A DNA stretch of 55,532 nucleotides from Nakamurella silvestris. GTDB lineage: Bacteria > Actinomycetota > Actinomycetes > Mycobacteriales > Nakamurellaceae. Each line of letters opens with the position of its first letter. Positions within the stretch are counted from its first letter, which is position 1. The notes under the pieces are model-generated. The model was not told the DNA's origin, ran no database searches, and saw nothing but the letters and a program-made list of their open reading frames with translations. Both the position numbers and the translations under genes were made by a program. Of the stretch, positions 1 through 9,800 are shown piece by piece. The stretch is from NCBI GenBank assembly GCA_003576535.1, contig QXCQ01000232.1:1-55532 (forward strand), in the 5' to 3' direction.

Positions 1-651
1 CTGGGTGGACCGGATGTGGCCGTGGGTGTCTCGATGAACGTGGCCGATTTCGACCAGGTCAAGTCCGGCCTGGCGGAGTCCGTGCTCGCCTTCGGTGGTG
101 TCGACATCATCGTCAACAACGCCGGTATCACCCGGGCCGGGTCCATCAGCGACACCTCGTTGGAGGACTGGGATCTGCAGTTCCAGATCATGCCGCGCGG
201 TTCCTTCCTGGTGGTCAAGGCCGCCGAGGAGACGTTGCGGGCGCAGAAGCTCGGCGGGGACATCATCAACATCTGCTCGAAGAACTCCGTGTTCGCCGGG
301 CCGAACAACATCGCCTACTCCTCGGCGAAGGCCGCTCAGGCCCACATGGTCCGGTTGCTGGCCGCCGAACTCGGCGACATCTCGGTCCGGGTCAACGGGA
401 TCAACCCCGACGGTGTCGTCCGCGGCTCCGGCATCTTCGCCGGCGGCTGGGGCGCCTCCCGGGCGGCCACCTACGGTGTGGCCGAGGACGATCTGGGCAA
501 GTTCTACGCCCAGCGCACCGTGTTGAAGGAGGAGGTCCTGCCGATCCACGTGGCTCAGGCGGTTCTCGCCCTGACCAACGGCACCCTGCCGGTCACCACC
601 GGCCTGCTGATCCCGGTCGACTCCGGTGTCGCAGCGGCGTTCATGCGGTAG
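1..651 (+). CDS. C-terminal SDR domain of a bifunctional aldolase/short-chain dehydrogenase (rhamnose type), 5' end outside window
   Basis: The frame is open to the first base, so the N-terminus lies outside the window. The visible part is a short-chain dehydrogenase: NNAG is encoded at 115-126 and the catalytic YxxxK at 316-330. The C-terminal signature NPDGVVRGSGIFAGGWG, a KEEVLP segment and an end in VAAAF resemble the dehydrogenase half of RhaD-type rhamnulose-1-phosphate aldolase/lactaldehyde dehydrogenase fusions of actinobacteria, which oxidise the lactaldehyde released by the aldolase half. The aldolase half is expected upstream but cannot be seen. A sugar epimerase follows in the same orientation 114 bases later, consistent with a sugar-catabolic operon. 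Confidence 0.8.
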   Translation: MGGPDVAVGVSMNVADFDQVKSGLAESVLAFGGVDIIVNNAGITRAGSISDTSLEDWDLQFQIMPRGSFLVVKAAEETLRAQKLGGDIINICSKNSVFAGPNNIAYSSAKAAQAHMVRLLAAELGDISVRVNGINPDGVVRGSGIFAGGWGASRAATYGVAEDDLGKFYAQRTVLKEEVLPIHVAQAVLALTNGTLPVTTGLLIPVDSGVAAAFMR

Positions 652-670
652 TTCTTGCAGTTCCATCCCG

Positions 671-720
671 CGGTGGGATATGCGCATGGTTTCGGCCCGA
701 AAGCTGCGCATATCCCACCG
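671..720. terminator. Perfect 16-bp inverted repeat between the dehydrogenase and epimerase genes
   Basis: Arms 671-686 (CGGTGGGATATGCGCA) and 705-720 are exact reverse complements. The 18-base interior contains a smaller TTTCGG/CCGAAA pairing. There is no T-tract. It may act as a terminator, attenuator or mRNA-stabilising hairpin between two genes of one operon. ATATCCCAC in the right arm recurs in the palindrome near 18573. Confidence 0.6.
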
Positions 721-765
721 TGAGGTGCTTATTTGGAGTCATCCCCAGCGAAGAAGGCAGTGTCC

Positions 766-1626
766 ATGGCAAATCGAATCGGTATCCATGCCCTCGTCTG
801 GGTCGGCGGCTGGTCGGAGGCGGAGGCGCGCAAGGCCATCTCCTCCTCGGCCGAAACCGGCTACGACCTCATCGAACTCGCCGCCCTGGATCCGGGCAAC
901 TTCGACGCGGCGATGACCAAACGTCTGCTGACCGAGTACAACCTGTCCGCCGGCGTCTCCCTCGGGCTCGACTACGAGACCGACGTGTCCAGCGATGACG
1001 ACGACATCGTCGCGGCCGGCCGGGCCCGGCTGGAGCTGGCCCTGAACCTGGTGCGGGACATCGGCGGTGACTACCTCGGCGGTGCGATCTTCTCCCGGCT
1101 CGGCCGCTACACCAAGCCGGTCACCGAGCGGGGCCGGGCGAACTCCGTCGCCTCGATGGCCTGGCTCGCGGACAAGGCGGCGAACTACGGCGTCACCCTC
1201 GGCATGGAGTTCTGCAACCGGTACGAGACGAACGTCATCAACACCACGGCGCAGACCCTCGACTTCATCGCCGACATCGACCGGCCCAATGTCGTTGCGC
1301 ACCTGGACACCTACCACATGAACATCGAGGAGAACTCCTGGCGGGAGCCTGTTCTCGCAGCCGCTGCGGCCGGCAAGCTCGGGTACGTGCATGTGGGGGA
1401 GTCCCACCGTGGTCAGCTCGGCACCGGCTCCATCGGCTGGACCGAGTTCTTCGGTGCCCTGCGCGAGGTGGAATACGACGGGACCATCACCTTCGAGTCC
1501 TTCTCCTCCGAGGTGGTGCATCCCGAGCTGTCCTCGAACCTGTCCATCTGGCGCAACCTCTGGACCGACAACATCGAGCTGGCCACCGGTGCGCGGCAGT
1601 TCATCCGGGAGAACTACGGCTCCTGA
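766..1626 (+). CDS. Sugar phosphate isomerase/epimerase, D-tagatose/D-psicose 3-epimerase-like
   Basis: A 286-residue TIM-barrel protein of the AP-endonuclease-2-like superfamily. The metal-binding residues expected for ketose 3-epimerases can be placed: Glu in LGMEFCNRYETN, Asp and His in HLDTYHMN, His in VGESHRGQLG, and Glu in ITFESF near the C-terminus. The family epimerises free or phosphorylated ketoses at C3, using Mn2+ or Co2+. The ATG at 766 is preferred over an in-frame upstream start because GAAGAAGG lies just before it and the upstream codons look non-coding. It follows a rhamnose-type dehydrogenase, so a role in deoxy-sugar or rare-sugar catabolism is likely. The exact substrate is not known. 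Confidence 0.82.
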   Translation: MANRIGIHALVWVGGWSEAEARKAISSSAETGYDLIELAALDPGNFDAAMTKRLLTEYNLSAGVSLGLDYETDVSSDDDDIVAAGRARLELALNLVRDIGGDYLGGAIFSRLGRYTKPVTERGRANSVASMAWLADKAANYGVTLGMEFCNRYETNVINTTAQTLDFIADIDRPNVVAHLDTYHMNIEENSWREPVLAAAAAGKLGYVHVGESHRGQLGTGSIGWTEFFGALREVEYDGTITFESFSSEVVHPELSSNLSIWRNLWTDNIELATGARQFIRENYGS

Positions 1627-1656
1627 GTTCCCCGGCTCCGCGCTCCACCCGCGGTC

Positions 1657-1722
1657 GACCGCGCTTCTTCCCGACCTCCGCGCTCGTTGCAGCGAGCGCG
1701 ATGGTCGGCACGGAGCGCGGTC
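1657..1722. repeat. Interspersed palindrome, family 1, copy a (diverged)
   Basis: Imperfect palindrome with outer arms GACCGCGC / GCGCGGTC and inner arms GCGCTCG / CGAGCGC; CCGAC and GTCGG also pair. The plan matches the copies at 33881, 34609 and 53325. It lies between the epimerase stop and the S51 peptidase promoter and may end the epimerase transcript. Confidence 0.55.
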
Positions 1723-1740
1723 GCCCTGTATCGGGAGTAC

Positions 1741-1746
1741 TAGGGT
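1741..1746 (+). promoter_or_regulatory. -10 box (TAGGGT) of a probable leaderless promoter
   Basis: TAGGGT ends six bases before the ATG at 1753, placing transcription start at or next to the start codon. No clear -35 is seen. GAAGG just before the ATG could alternatively serve as a very close ribosome site. Confidence 0.4.
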
Positions 1747-1752
1747 CGAAGG

Positions 1753-2487
1753 ATGGCTGCCGACACACCGACCATCATCGCCACCTCCATCGGGTTCGCC
1801 TCACGCGGGCGGGACCGCTTCGACTGGGACGCCGGTCCGATCTTCGATCTGGCCGCCGATCTGTCCGGGGCCACCGGAACGCCGAAGGTCTGTTACGTCG
1901 GCACCGCCACCGGTGACGACGCTGCGCTGATCACGGGGGTCTACTCGGCCCTGTCCAGCCGGTTCCGTCCCTCCCACCTCGAACTGTTCTCGATGCCCAA
2001 CGTGGACGACGTCCTCGGACACATGCTCGACATGGATGTCATCTGGGTCGGGGGCGGATCGGTGGCGAACCTGCTGGCCCTCTGGCGGCTGCACGGCTGG
2101 GACGAGCATTTCCGCAAGGCCTGGGAGGCTGGGGTCGTCCTCGGCGGCGTCAGCGCCGGGAGCCTGTGCTGGCATCTGGGCGGGACGACCGACTCCTTCG
2201 GGCCGGACCTGCGTCCGGTGACGAACGGTCTGGGCTTCCTGCCGTATTCCAACGGTGTCCACTACAACTCCGAGGCCCAGCGCCGCCCGCTCTACCACCA
2301 GCTGATCGAGGACGGGACCCTCGCGCCGGGCACCGCCACCGATGACGGGGTCGGTCTGGTGTTCCAGGGGACCGACCTCGTCGAGGCGGTGGCCGACCGG
2401 CCGGACTGTTTCGCCTACTCCGTGGAACGTGGCGAGGACGGCAAGGCGGTGGAGACCGTCATCGAGCCGCGCAGGTTGGACCTGTAG
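1753..2487 (+). CDS. Peptidase E-like (family S51) serine hydrolase
   Basis: A 244-residue cytoplasmic protein of the class I glutamine-amidotransferase-like fold. The nucleophile elbow GGVSAGSLCW puts the catalytic Ser at residue 134, as in dipeptidase E (cleaves Asp-X dipeptides) and cyanophycinase relatives. WVGGGSVANLL matches the preceding family motif. Length is typical. The 3' portion, bases 2328-2415, recurs in damaged form at 3411-3497 on the far side of the next gene. It is transcribed alone and followed by a strong hairpin at 2638-2673. Peptidase activity is inferred from the motif; the substrate is unknown. Confidence 0.85.
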   Translation: MAADTPTIIATSIGFASRGRDRFDWDAGPIFDLAADLSGATGTPKVCYVGTATGDDAALITGVYSALSSRFRPSHLELFSMPNVDDVLGHMLDMDVIWVGGGSVANLLALWRLHGWDEHFRKAWEAGVVLGGVSAGSLCWHLGGTTDSFGPDLRPVTNGLGFLPYSNGVHYNSEAQRRPLYHQLIEDGTLAPGTATDDGVGLVFQGTDLVEAVADRPDCFAYSVERGEDGKAVETVIEPRRLDL

Positions 2488-2637
2488 ACCCCTTGACCGG
2501 TGCGTTTCCTGAAAAGTACTGGTTCGTGCCATGGGAAAACAGTGCGCTACGGGAAACAGACGTCTGTTCTGACGGTCCTGACAGTGGACCCCCAGGGCTG
2601 CCGCCCGTGCCACTCCAGGTCGCTGGGCCGGATGATC

Positions 2638-2673
2638 GGAGTGGGCCGCCCTCGGGTGAGGGCGGCCCACTCC
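2638..2673. terminator. Strong bidirectional hairpin terminator
   Basis: Perfect 16-bp arms (GGAGTGGGCCGCCCTC at 2638-2653 and its complement at 2658-2673) with a four-base loop, between the convergent peptidase and small secreted protein genes. It can stop transcription from either side. Confidence 0.75.
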
Positions 2674-2701
2674 GTTCGTTGCTTCGTGGCCGGTGCAGTT
2701 G

Positions 2702-3313
2702 TCAGAAGGTGCGCACCCGAATGGTCACTTCGAGCCGCATGGCTCCGTGGGAGTTCGAGCCTTCGATCATCACGACCTTGTCCGTGTAATGGCCCGGGGC
2801 GGGAACGACAACGTCGTTGGAGCCGGTTCCCTCCGTGTAGTTGTCACCCAGATCCTGCTCGATGGCCCCACCGACCAGGTGCAAATTGCTGCCGACCACA
2901 CCCGAGTAGATGAACCGATTGACACCTTCGGTCGCCTCCGGGGACATCAGGTAGTTGTGGTCGCTGCAGTATTCCTGCCAGCCCCTACCGCCAGGCCCGA
3001 AAGTGTCAAGACTGATGCCCTTGTCGTCCCACCCGGTTCCGTTGTCCATGTCCAGGCGCTCGACACCGTTGATCTTCAGATCGACGTATCTGAAGTCCCC
3101 GCAACCCCACACCGTTTTGTCTGCGTCGTTGTGTACGTAGATCGACTTGACGGCAACGTGCACCGTTCGGGTCCCCAATGTCTGCTGGATCACCGGCTGC
3201 GTGGCAAGAGACCCCTCGGCAGCGCCGGCTGAGCCTGTGCCCGCCGAGAGCAGAGCCAGCGTGCCGGCAGTGAGCGCTACCAAAGACGTCTTCAACCCAT
3301 GAAATATGTACAT
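2702..3313 (-). CDS. Small secreted protein of unknown function, paralogue 1
   Basis: A 203-residue protein with a clear Sec signal peptide (LKTSLVALTAGTLALLSAG, likely cleaved after SAGAA). The ATG at 3313 has GGAGG nine bases upstream. The mature part is Asp/Gly-rich and ends in alternating beta-type sequence (MRLEVTIRVRTF). It is clearly related to the protein at 33963-34511: both have SIYV..D.DK, G.GDF, a DNG.GW block and the same C-terminal strand pattern. The mature chain has two Cys residues (in GCGDF and EYCSD) that could form a disulfide; the paralogue lacks both. No family is recognised. The gene sits between the intact peptidase 3' end and a damaged copy of it, so it may have arrived as a cassette. 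Confidence 0.75.
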   Translation of the reverse strand: MYIFHGLKTSLVALTAGTLALLSAGTGSAGAAEGSLATQPVIQQTLGTRTVHVAVKSIYVHNDADKTVWGCGDFRYVDLKINGVERLDMDNGTGWDDKGISLDTFGPGGRGWQEYCSDHNYLMSPEATEGVNRFIYSGVVGSNLHLVGGAIEQDLGDNYTEGTGSNDVVVPAPGHYTDKVVMIEGSNSHGAMRLEVTIRVRTF

Positions 3314-3410
3314 GCTCCGGTCCTCCGATCGTCGGTGACGGCGAATCCATCACCCGAGTTGGATACTGAACGCGTTTGGGGAGCGGCGTGTTGTGGCCCG
3401 AGGAGCCGAC

Positions 3411-3497
3411 GGGCACCGCCACCGATGACGGGGTCGGCCTGGTGTTCCGGGGACCGAGCTGGTCGAGGCGGTGGCCGACCGACCGGACTGTTTCGCC
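3411..3497 (+). pseudogene. Remnant of the S51 peptidase 3' region
   Basis: These 87 bases align with 2328-2415 of the intact peptidase gene at roughly 93 percent identity by eye. Shared runs include GATGACGGGGTCGG and GAGGCGGTGGCCGACC. A one-base deletion (CCAGGGGA to CCGGGGA) breaks the frame, and flanking sequence does not continue the match, so it cannot encode a protein. The tRNA-Ser gene begins 45 bases downstream. Either the small secreted protein gene was inserted with duplication of this tract, or a second peptidase copy was lost. Confidence 0.8.
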
Positions 3498-3542
3498 GCA
3501 CCGCTTTGGACCATCCGGCCGGGCCCCAGTAAGCTCACCAGC

Positions 3543-3631
3543 GGAGGCGTGTCCGAGCGGCCGAAGGAAACCGCCTTGAAAGCGGTCAGGTGTCAAAAGC
3601 CTCGCAGGTTCAAATCCTGTCGCCTCCGCCA
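3543..3631 (+). tRNA. tRNA-Ser (anticodon TGA)
   Basis: Acceptor arms GGAGGCG (3543-3549) and CGCCTCC (3621-3627), G discriminator and encoded CCA. Anticodon stem ACCGC/GCGGT encloses CTTGAAA, giving anticodon TGA. A long variable arm and GGTTCAAATCC T-loop fit class II tRNA-Ser. Confidence 0.95.
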
Positions 3632-3671
3632 CGATCGGCCGGGTCGGCCTGCTGCAGCAGGCGTCGGGCCA

Positions 3672-3713
3672 TCGACGAGCCGGTCATCCGTTCGCGGATG
3701 ACCGGCTCGTCGA
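3672..3713 (+). terminator. Terminator-like hairpin after tRNA-Ser
   Basis: Perfect 19-bp arms (TCGACGAGCCGGTCATCCG at 3672-3690, complement at 3695-3713) around a TTCG tetraloop, 41 bases after the tRNA. It probably ends the tRNA transcript before the adhesin gene. Confidence 0.75.
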
Positions 3714-3892
3714 CATTCGCCTGCCGGACATCTCTTCCGCCTCGTCCGTTTCCCGGTGCGGAATCCGCACCTTCCCGCCTGATCGGGTGGGAGCGTTCTC
3801 ACGAATGGGTGGTCCGAGCGAACTCTGCGTGATTCGATGCCCTTTTTGTCGTCCTTCACATCACTAGTAGGCAACGCGAGGAAGCGAGCACA

Positions 3893-6800
3893 GTGATGTC
3901 GAGGTTCGTCAGAGGCCGGGATCGGTCGAGAAGTCGATGGTGGGTGATACCGGCGGTGCTGTTCCTGCTCGCCGGGATGTTCACCGTGGTTCCGGCGGTG
4001 GCTCCAGTTGCATCGGCCGCTGCGCCGACTCCACCGACCGCGCTCGCGACGGTGCCGACTCCCGGAGCGAACGAGGCCGTGATCTCGGTCCTGGTCGGAG
4101 GGGATCGACTCGCGAACGGCACGGTGAAGGGCCTGCCCGGAGTGACGTTACGGCTCTACGGGGCCGGGACGGCGTCAACGGCTCCGTCCGCCGTCACGGC
4201 GACCCAGGGAACGCCCGGGGCCGCCTACTCCTATTCCTGGGCGACCTGTGTCTCCGACGCGGACGGTGACTGCAACTTCGTGATCCCGATCCGCACCGGC
4301 GCGGTCTCCGCCACCGGAGCACCCCAGGACACCCGTTTCTGGGTGCAGCAGACCGGTACCCCCTCGGGTTGGTACGCCAACCCGACGATGCGCCTCGGTG
4401 GCTTCGGCCCGACCCCGGAGTTCTCCTGGGGATACCGCTTCCGCACCGACGTGCAGCTGCGAGCCGGCACCACCTACCGGTCCACCACTGCAGCCCCGAT
4501 CGCGATCCAGACCAGCCCTGACACAGGATTCATGCGGAACCGGGAAGACAGCAATGCCGAAGGCGGCCAGGGGGAGAACGTCGGCCGGACCACCGGTGTC
4601 TGGAGCCAGTCCCGCACGAACCCGACCTTCGCCTCCGAATGCGGGTTGAAGATCGCCCTGGTCACCGACACCTCGGGGTCCCTCGGGCTCTCCGGAATGA
4701 GCCAGGTCAAGTCGGCCATGGACACCTTCGTCGATGCCTTCCGCGGCACCCCCACCTCCATGTCCCTGTTCTCCTTCTCCACCGTCAGCCCGGGCAACGG
4801 TGCCAGCAACCACCCGGTCCTGCTCCCTGTCACCACGGCGGACCAGGCGACCACCTTCAAGGCCCAGTACGCGAGCTGGGCCTCCGGCGGCGGTACCAGC
4901 TGGGACCGCGGCCTCGCCGCTGCGGCCAACTCCGGCAACGCCTACGACCTGGTGGTCCTGCTCACCGACGGCAACCCGACCACCTTCGGAGCCACCCCTG
5001 GGGCCGGATCGAGTGCCTTCAACTCCTTCCAGGACGTCGACGCCGGAATCTTCTCCGCCAACCAGCTCAAGGCCGCCGGTACCCGGGTCGTCGCCATCGG
5101 TGTCGGCACGGCCGTGAACTCGGCCGCCAGTGCGTTCAACCTGCGGGCCATCTCGGGTCAGACCGAGGACTCCGACTACTTCCGTGCCGAGGACTTCGCC
5201 TCCGCCGCCGCTATCCTGTCCGACCTGGCCAAGGCGAACTGCCAGGGCAGCATCCAGGTGCAGAAGATGATCGTGCCCGCCGGTGGAACCATCGCCGATG
5301 CCACCCCGGCCCCCGCCGGATGGGAGTTCAACTCCTCGACCAGTGCTGCCGGGGTGGACATCTCGCCGTCCAGTCAGGCAACCGTGGCCGGTGCGGACGG
5401 CAAGGTCACCTTCGGTCTGTCCTTCACCAGCCCCGTTTCCTCCGGTGCGGTGCAGATCCTGGAGAACCAGCAGACCGGCTACGAACTGTTGCCGGTCGGA
5501 ACGGGTGCCGCCGCACGCAACGCCTCCTGCGTCAATCCGAGCACCGGGACCCCGGTTGCCGTGCCGGTGACGAATGCCGGGTCCGCGGCCACCCCTGGGT
5601 TCACCGTCACCGGTCTGTCCGGGGCGCAGATCCAGTGCACGATCTACAACCGGGTGGTCCCGCCGGTGACGGTGCCCGGTTTCACCCTGACGAAGACCTC
5701 CGACCCGGTGTCCGGCTCGACCGTCACCGGTGGGGACACGATCACCTACACGGTGACCGGGACCAACACGGGCGAGACGGTGCTGAACCCCGTCACCATC
5801 ACCGATGACCTGTCGAAGGTGCTCAACCATGCGACGGTGACCGGAACCCCGACCTCGTCGACCGGCGGTGCACCGACGGTGTCGGGCACCACGCTCACCT
5901 GGACCGGTTCGCTGCCGGTCGGCGGCACGGTCGTGCTGACCTACACCGTCACGGTGGACGCCGACGTTCCGGCCGGGACGATCGTGCACAACCACGCCGC
6001 CGGTACCGCCCAGCCGCCGACGACCCCGGAGAACCCGGTACCGCCGATCACCCCGCCGCCGGTCGAGACCACGCACCTGGTCCCCGGTTTCACCCTGACG
6101 AAGACCTCTGCTCCGGTGTCCGGATCGACGGTCCAGGGTGGCGACACGATCACCTACACGGTGACCGGCACCAACACCGGTGCCACGGCACTCGACCCGG
6201 TGACGATCACCGACAACCTGTCTGCGGTGCTGAACCACGCCACGCTGACGGGCACCCCGACGGCCTCCGTCGGTTCCACGCCGGTGCTGACGGGCACCAC
6301 CCTGAAGTGGACCGGCAGCCTGCCGGTCGGTGGCACGGTGGTGCTGACCTACACGGTGACGGTGGACCCCGATGTTCCGGCCGGGACGATTGTGCACAAC
6401 CACGCCGCGGGTACCGCCCAGCCGCCGACGACCCCGGAGAACCCGGTGCCGCCGATCACCCCTCCGCCGGTCGAGACCACCCACCTGGTACCCGGTTTCA
6501 CCCTGGCAAAGACCGCGAGCCCGGCCTCCGGGTCGACGGTCCTCGGCGGAGGCACCGTCACGTACACGGTGACGGGCACCAACACCGGTGCCACGGTTCT
6601 GGACCCGGTGACGATCACCGATGACCTGTCGAAGGTGCTGGACAACGCCACGTTGACCGGCGCGCCCACGGCATCCACCGGCTCTGCTCCCGTGTTGACC
6701 GGGACCACCCTGACGTGGACCGGGTCATTGCCGGTGGGAGGCAAGGTCGTTCTGACCTACAAGGTCACCGTGAACGCGGCGGTCCCGGCCGGCACCGTGA

Positions 6801-9800
6801 TCAACAACCACGTGGAGGGCTCGGCCCAGCCGCCGACGACCCCGGAGAACCCGCAGCCCCCGATCACCCCGCCGCCGGTCGAGACGCACCACTCCACCCC
6901 CGGTTTCATCCTGACCAAGACCTCCGACCCGGTGTCCGGATCGACGGTCCAGGGTGGGGACACGATCACCTACACGGTGACCGGGACCAACACCGGTGAC
7001 GGCGTTCTCAATCCGGTGGTCATCACCGACGACCTGTCCAAGGTGCTCAACCATGCCACTGTGACCGGCGCACCGACGGCCTCCGCCGGCGCTGCCCCGA
7101 CGGTGTCCGGTACGACCCTGACCTGGACCGGCAGTCTGGCGGCGGGTGCCAAGGTGGTCCTCACCTACACCGTCACCCTGGACGCCGACGTCGCTGCCGG
7201 CACGATCGTGAACAACCACGCCTCGGCAACGGCCCAGCCGCCGACGACCCCGGAGAACCCGGTGCCGCCGATCACCCCGCCGCCGGTCGAGACCACGCAC
7301 CTGGTACCTGGTTTCACCCTCGCGAAGACCTCCAGCCCGGCCCCGGGGTCGACCGTCACGGCCGGCAGCCTGATCACCTACACGGTGACCGGGACGAACA
7401 CGGGCGCGACGCTGCTGGATCCGGTGACCCTCACCGACGACCTGTCCAAGGTGTTGAACAACGCCACCCTGGTCGGTGCTCCCACAGCCTCCGTCGGTTC
7501 CGCACCGGTGCTGACGGGGACAACCCTGAAGTGGACCGGCACGTTGCCGGTCGGAGGGGCGGTCGTCCTGACCTACACCGTGGCGCTGAACGCCGATGTC
7601 ACCGCCGGCACGATCGTGAACAACCACGCCACGGGAACGGCGCAGCCGCCGACGACCCCGGAGAACCCGCAGCCGCCGATCACGCCGCCGCCGGTCACCA
7701 CCGAGCACCTGGTGCCCGGTTTCACCCTGACCAAGACCGCTGATCCCGTCACGGGCTCGGTGGTCGAGGGTGGGGACGCGATCACCTACACGGTGACCGG
7801 GACCAACACCGGTGCCACGGTTCTCGACCCGGTCGTCATCACGGACGACCTGTCCAAGGTGTTGAACAACGCCACCCTGACCGGGGTGCCGACGGCTTCC
7901 GTCGGTGCGGCGCCGGTACTCACCGGCACCACCATGTCCTGGACCGGCTCCCTGCCGGTCGGCGGCAAGGTCGTGCTGACCTACACCGTCACGTTGAAGG
8001 CCGATGTGGCTGCGGGAACCGTTGTCAACAACCATGCCTCGGCAACGGCCCAGCCGCCGACGACCCCGGAGAACCCGGTGCCGCCGATCACCCCGCCGCC
8101 GGTCGAGACCACCCACTCCACGCCGGGTTTCAGCCTGACCAAGACCTCCGACCCGGTGTCGGGTTCGACCGTTCGTGGTGGGGACACGATCACCTACACG
8201 GTGACCGGGACCAACACCGGTGCCACAGTTCTCGACCCGGTGACCCTCACCGACGACCTGTCCGAGGTGCTCGACCACGCCACGTTGACCGGCGCACCGA
8301 CCTCGTCCACCGGCGCGGTACCGACGGTGTCGGGCACCACCTTGACGTGGACCGGTTCGCTGCAGGCGGGTGCGAAGGTCGTGCTGACCTACACCGTCAC
8401 CCTGGACGGCGACATCCCGGCCGGCACCGTCGTGAACAACACGGTGAAGGGTTCGGCCCAGCCGCCGACGACCCCGGAGAACCCGGAGCCGCCGATCGTG
8501 CCGCCGCCCGTCACCACCGAGCACCCCGTGCCCGGTTTCACCCTGACGAAGGTCTCCGACCCCGCGTCCGGTTCGACCGTCACCGGCGGGGATCTGATCA
8601 CCTACACGGTCACCGGAACCAACACCGGCGCCACGGTTCTGGACCCGGTGGTCATCACCGATGACCTGTCCAAGGTCCTCAACCACGCGACCTTGACGGG
8701 TTCGCCGTCGGCGACCAGCGGGTCGGCCCCGGTGCTGACCGGGACCGATCTCACCTGGACCGGCACCCTGCCGGTGGGGGGCACCGTGGTCCTGACGTAC
8801 ACGGTCGTCCTCGATACCGATGTCGCTGCCGGCACCGTCGTGAACAACCACGCCTCGGGAACGGCGCAGCCGCCGACGACCCCGGAGAACCCGCAGCCGC
8901 CGATCACCCCGCCGCCGGTCGAGACCAGCCATCCGGTACCCGGTTTCACCCTGACCAAGACCGCTGATCCTGTCACGGGCTCGGTGGTCGAGGGTGGGGA
9001 CACGATCACCTACACCGTCACCGGTACCAACACCGGTGCCACGGTTCTGGACCCGGTCACCCTCACCGACGACCTGTCCAAGGTGCTGAACAACGCCACC
9101 CTGGCCGGTGCACCGACCTCTTCGGTCGGCGCGGCCCCGACGGTGTCCGGTACGACTCTCACCTGGACCGGCATCCTGCCGGTGGGTGGCAAGGTCGTGC
9201 TGACCTACACCGTGACGATCGCCTCGGACGTCACCGCCGGCACCGTCGTCAACAACACGGTCGAGGGTTCGGCGCAGCCGCCGACGACGCCGGAGCACCC
9301 GGTGCCGCCGATCACCCCGCCGCCGGTCGTGACACAGCACTCCACGCCCGGCTTCTCCCTGACGAAGACCTCGGACCCGGTGTCCGGTTCGACCGTCGTC
9401 GGTGGGGACACGATCACCTACACGGTGACCGGGACCAACACCGGTGCCACCGTTCTGGATCCGGTGGTCGTCACCGACGACCTGTCCAAGGTCCTCGACC
9501 ATGCCACGCTGACCGGGGCGCCGACGGCCTCCACCGGTGCCGCACCGGTGGTCTCCGGGACAACCCTGACCTGGACCGGCAGCCTGCCGGTGGGAGCCAA
9601 GGTGGTCCTCACCTACACCGTGACCCTGGACCGGGACATCCCGGCCGGCACCATCGTGAACAACACGGTGGCAGGTTCGGCCCAGCCGCCGACGACCCCG
9701 GAGAACCCGGAGCCGCCGATCGTGCCGCCGCCGGTCACCACCGAGCACCTGGTGCCCGGTTTCACCCTGGCCAAGACCGCTGATCCGGTGTCCGGTTCGA

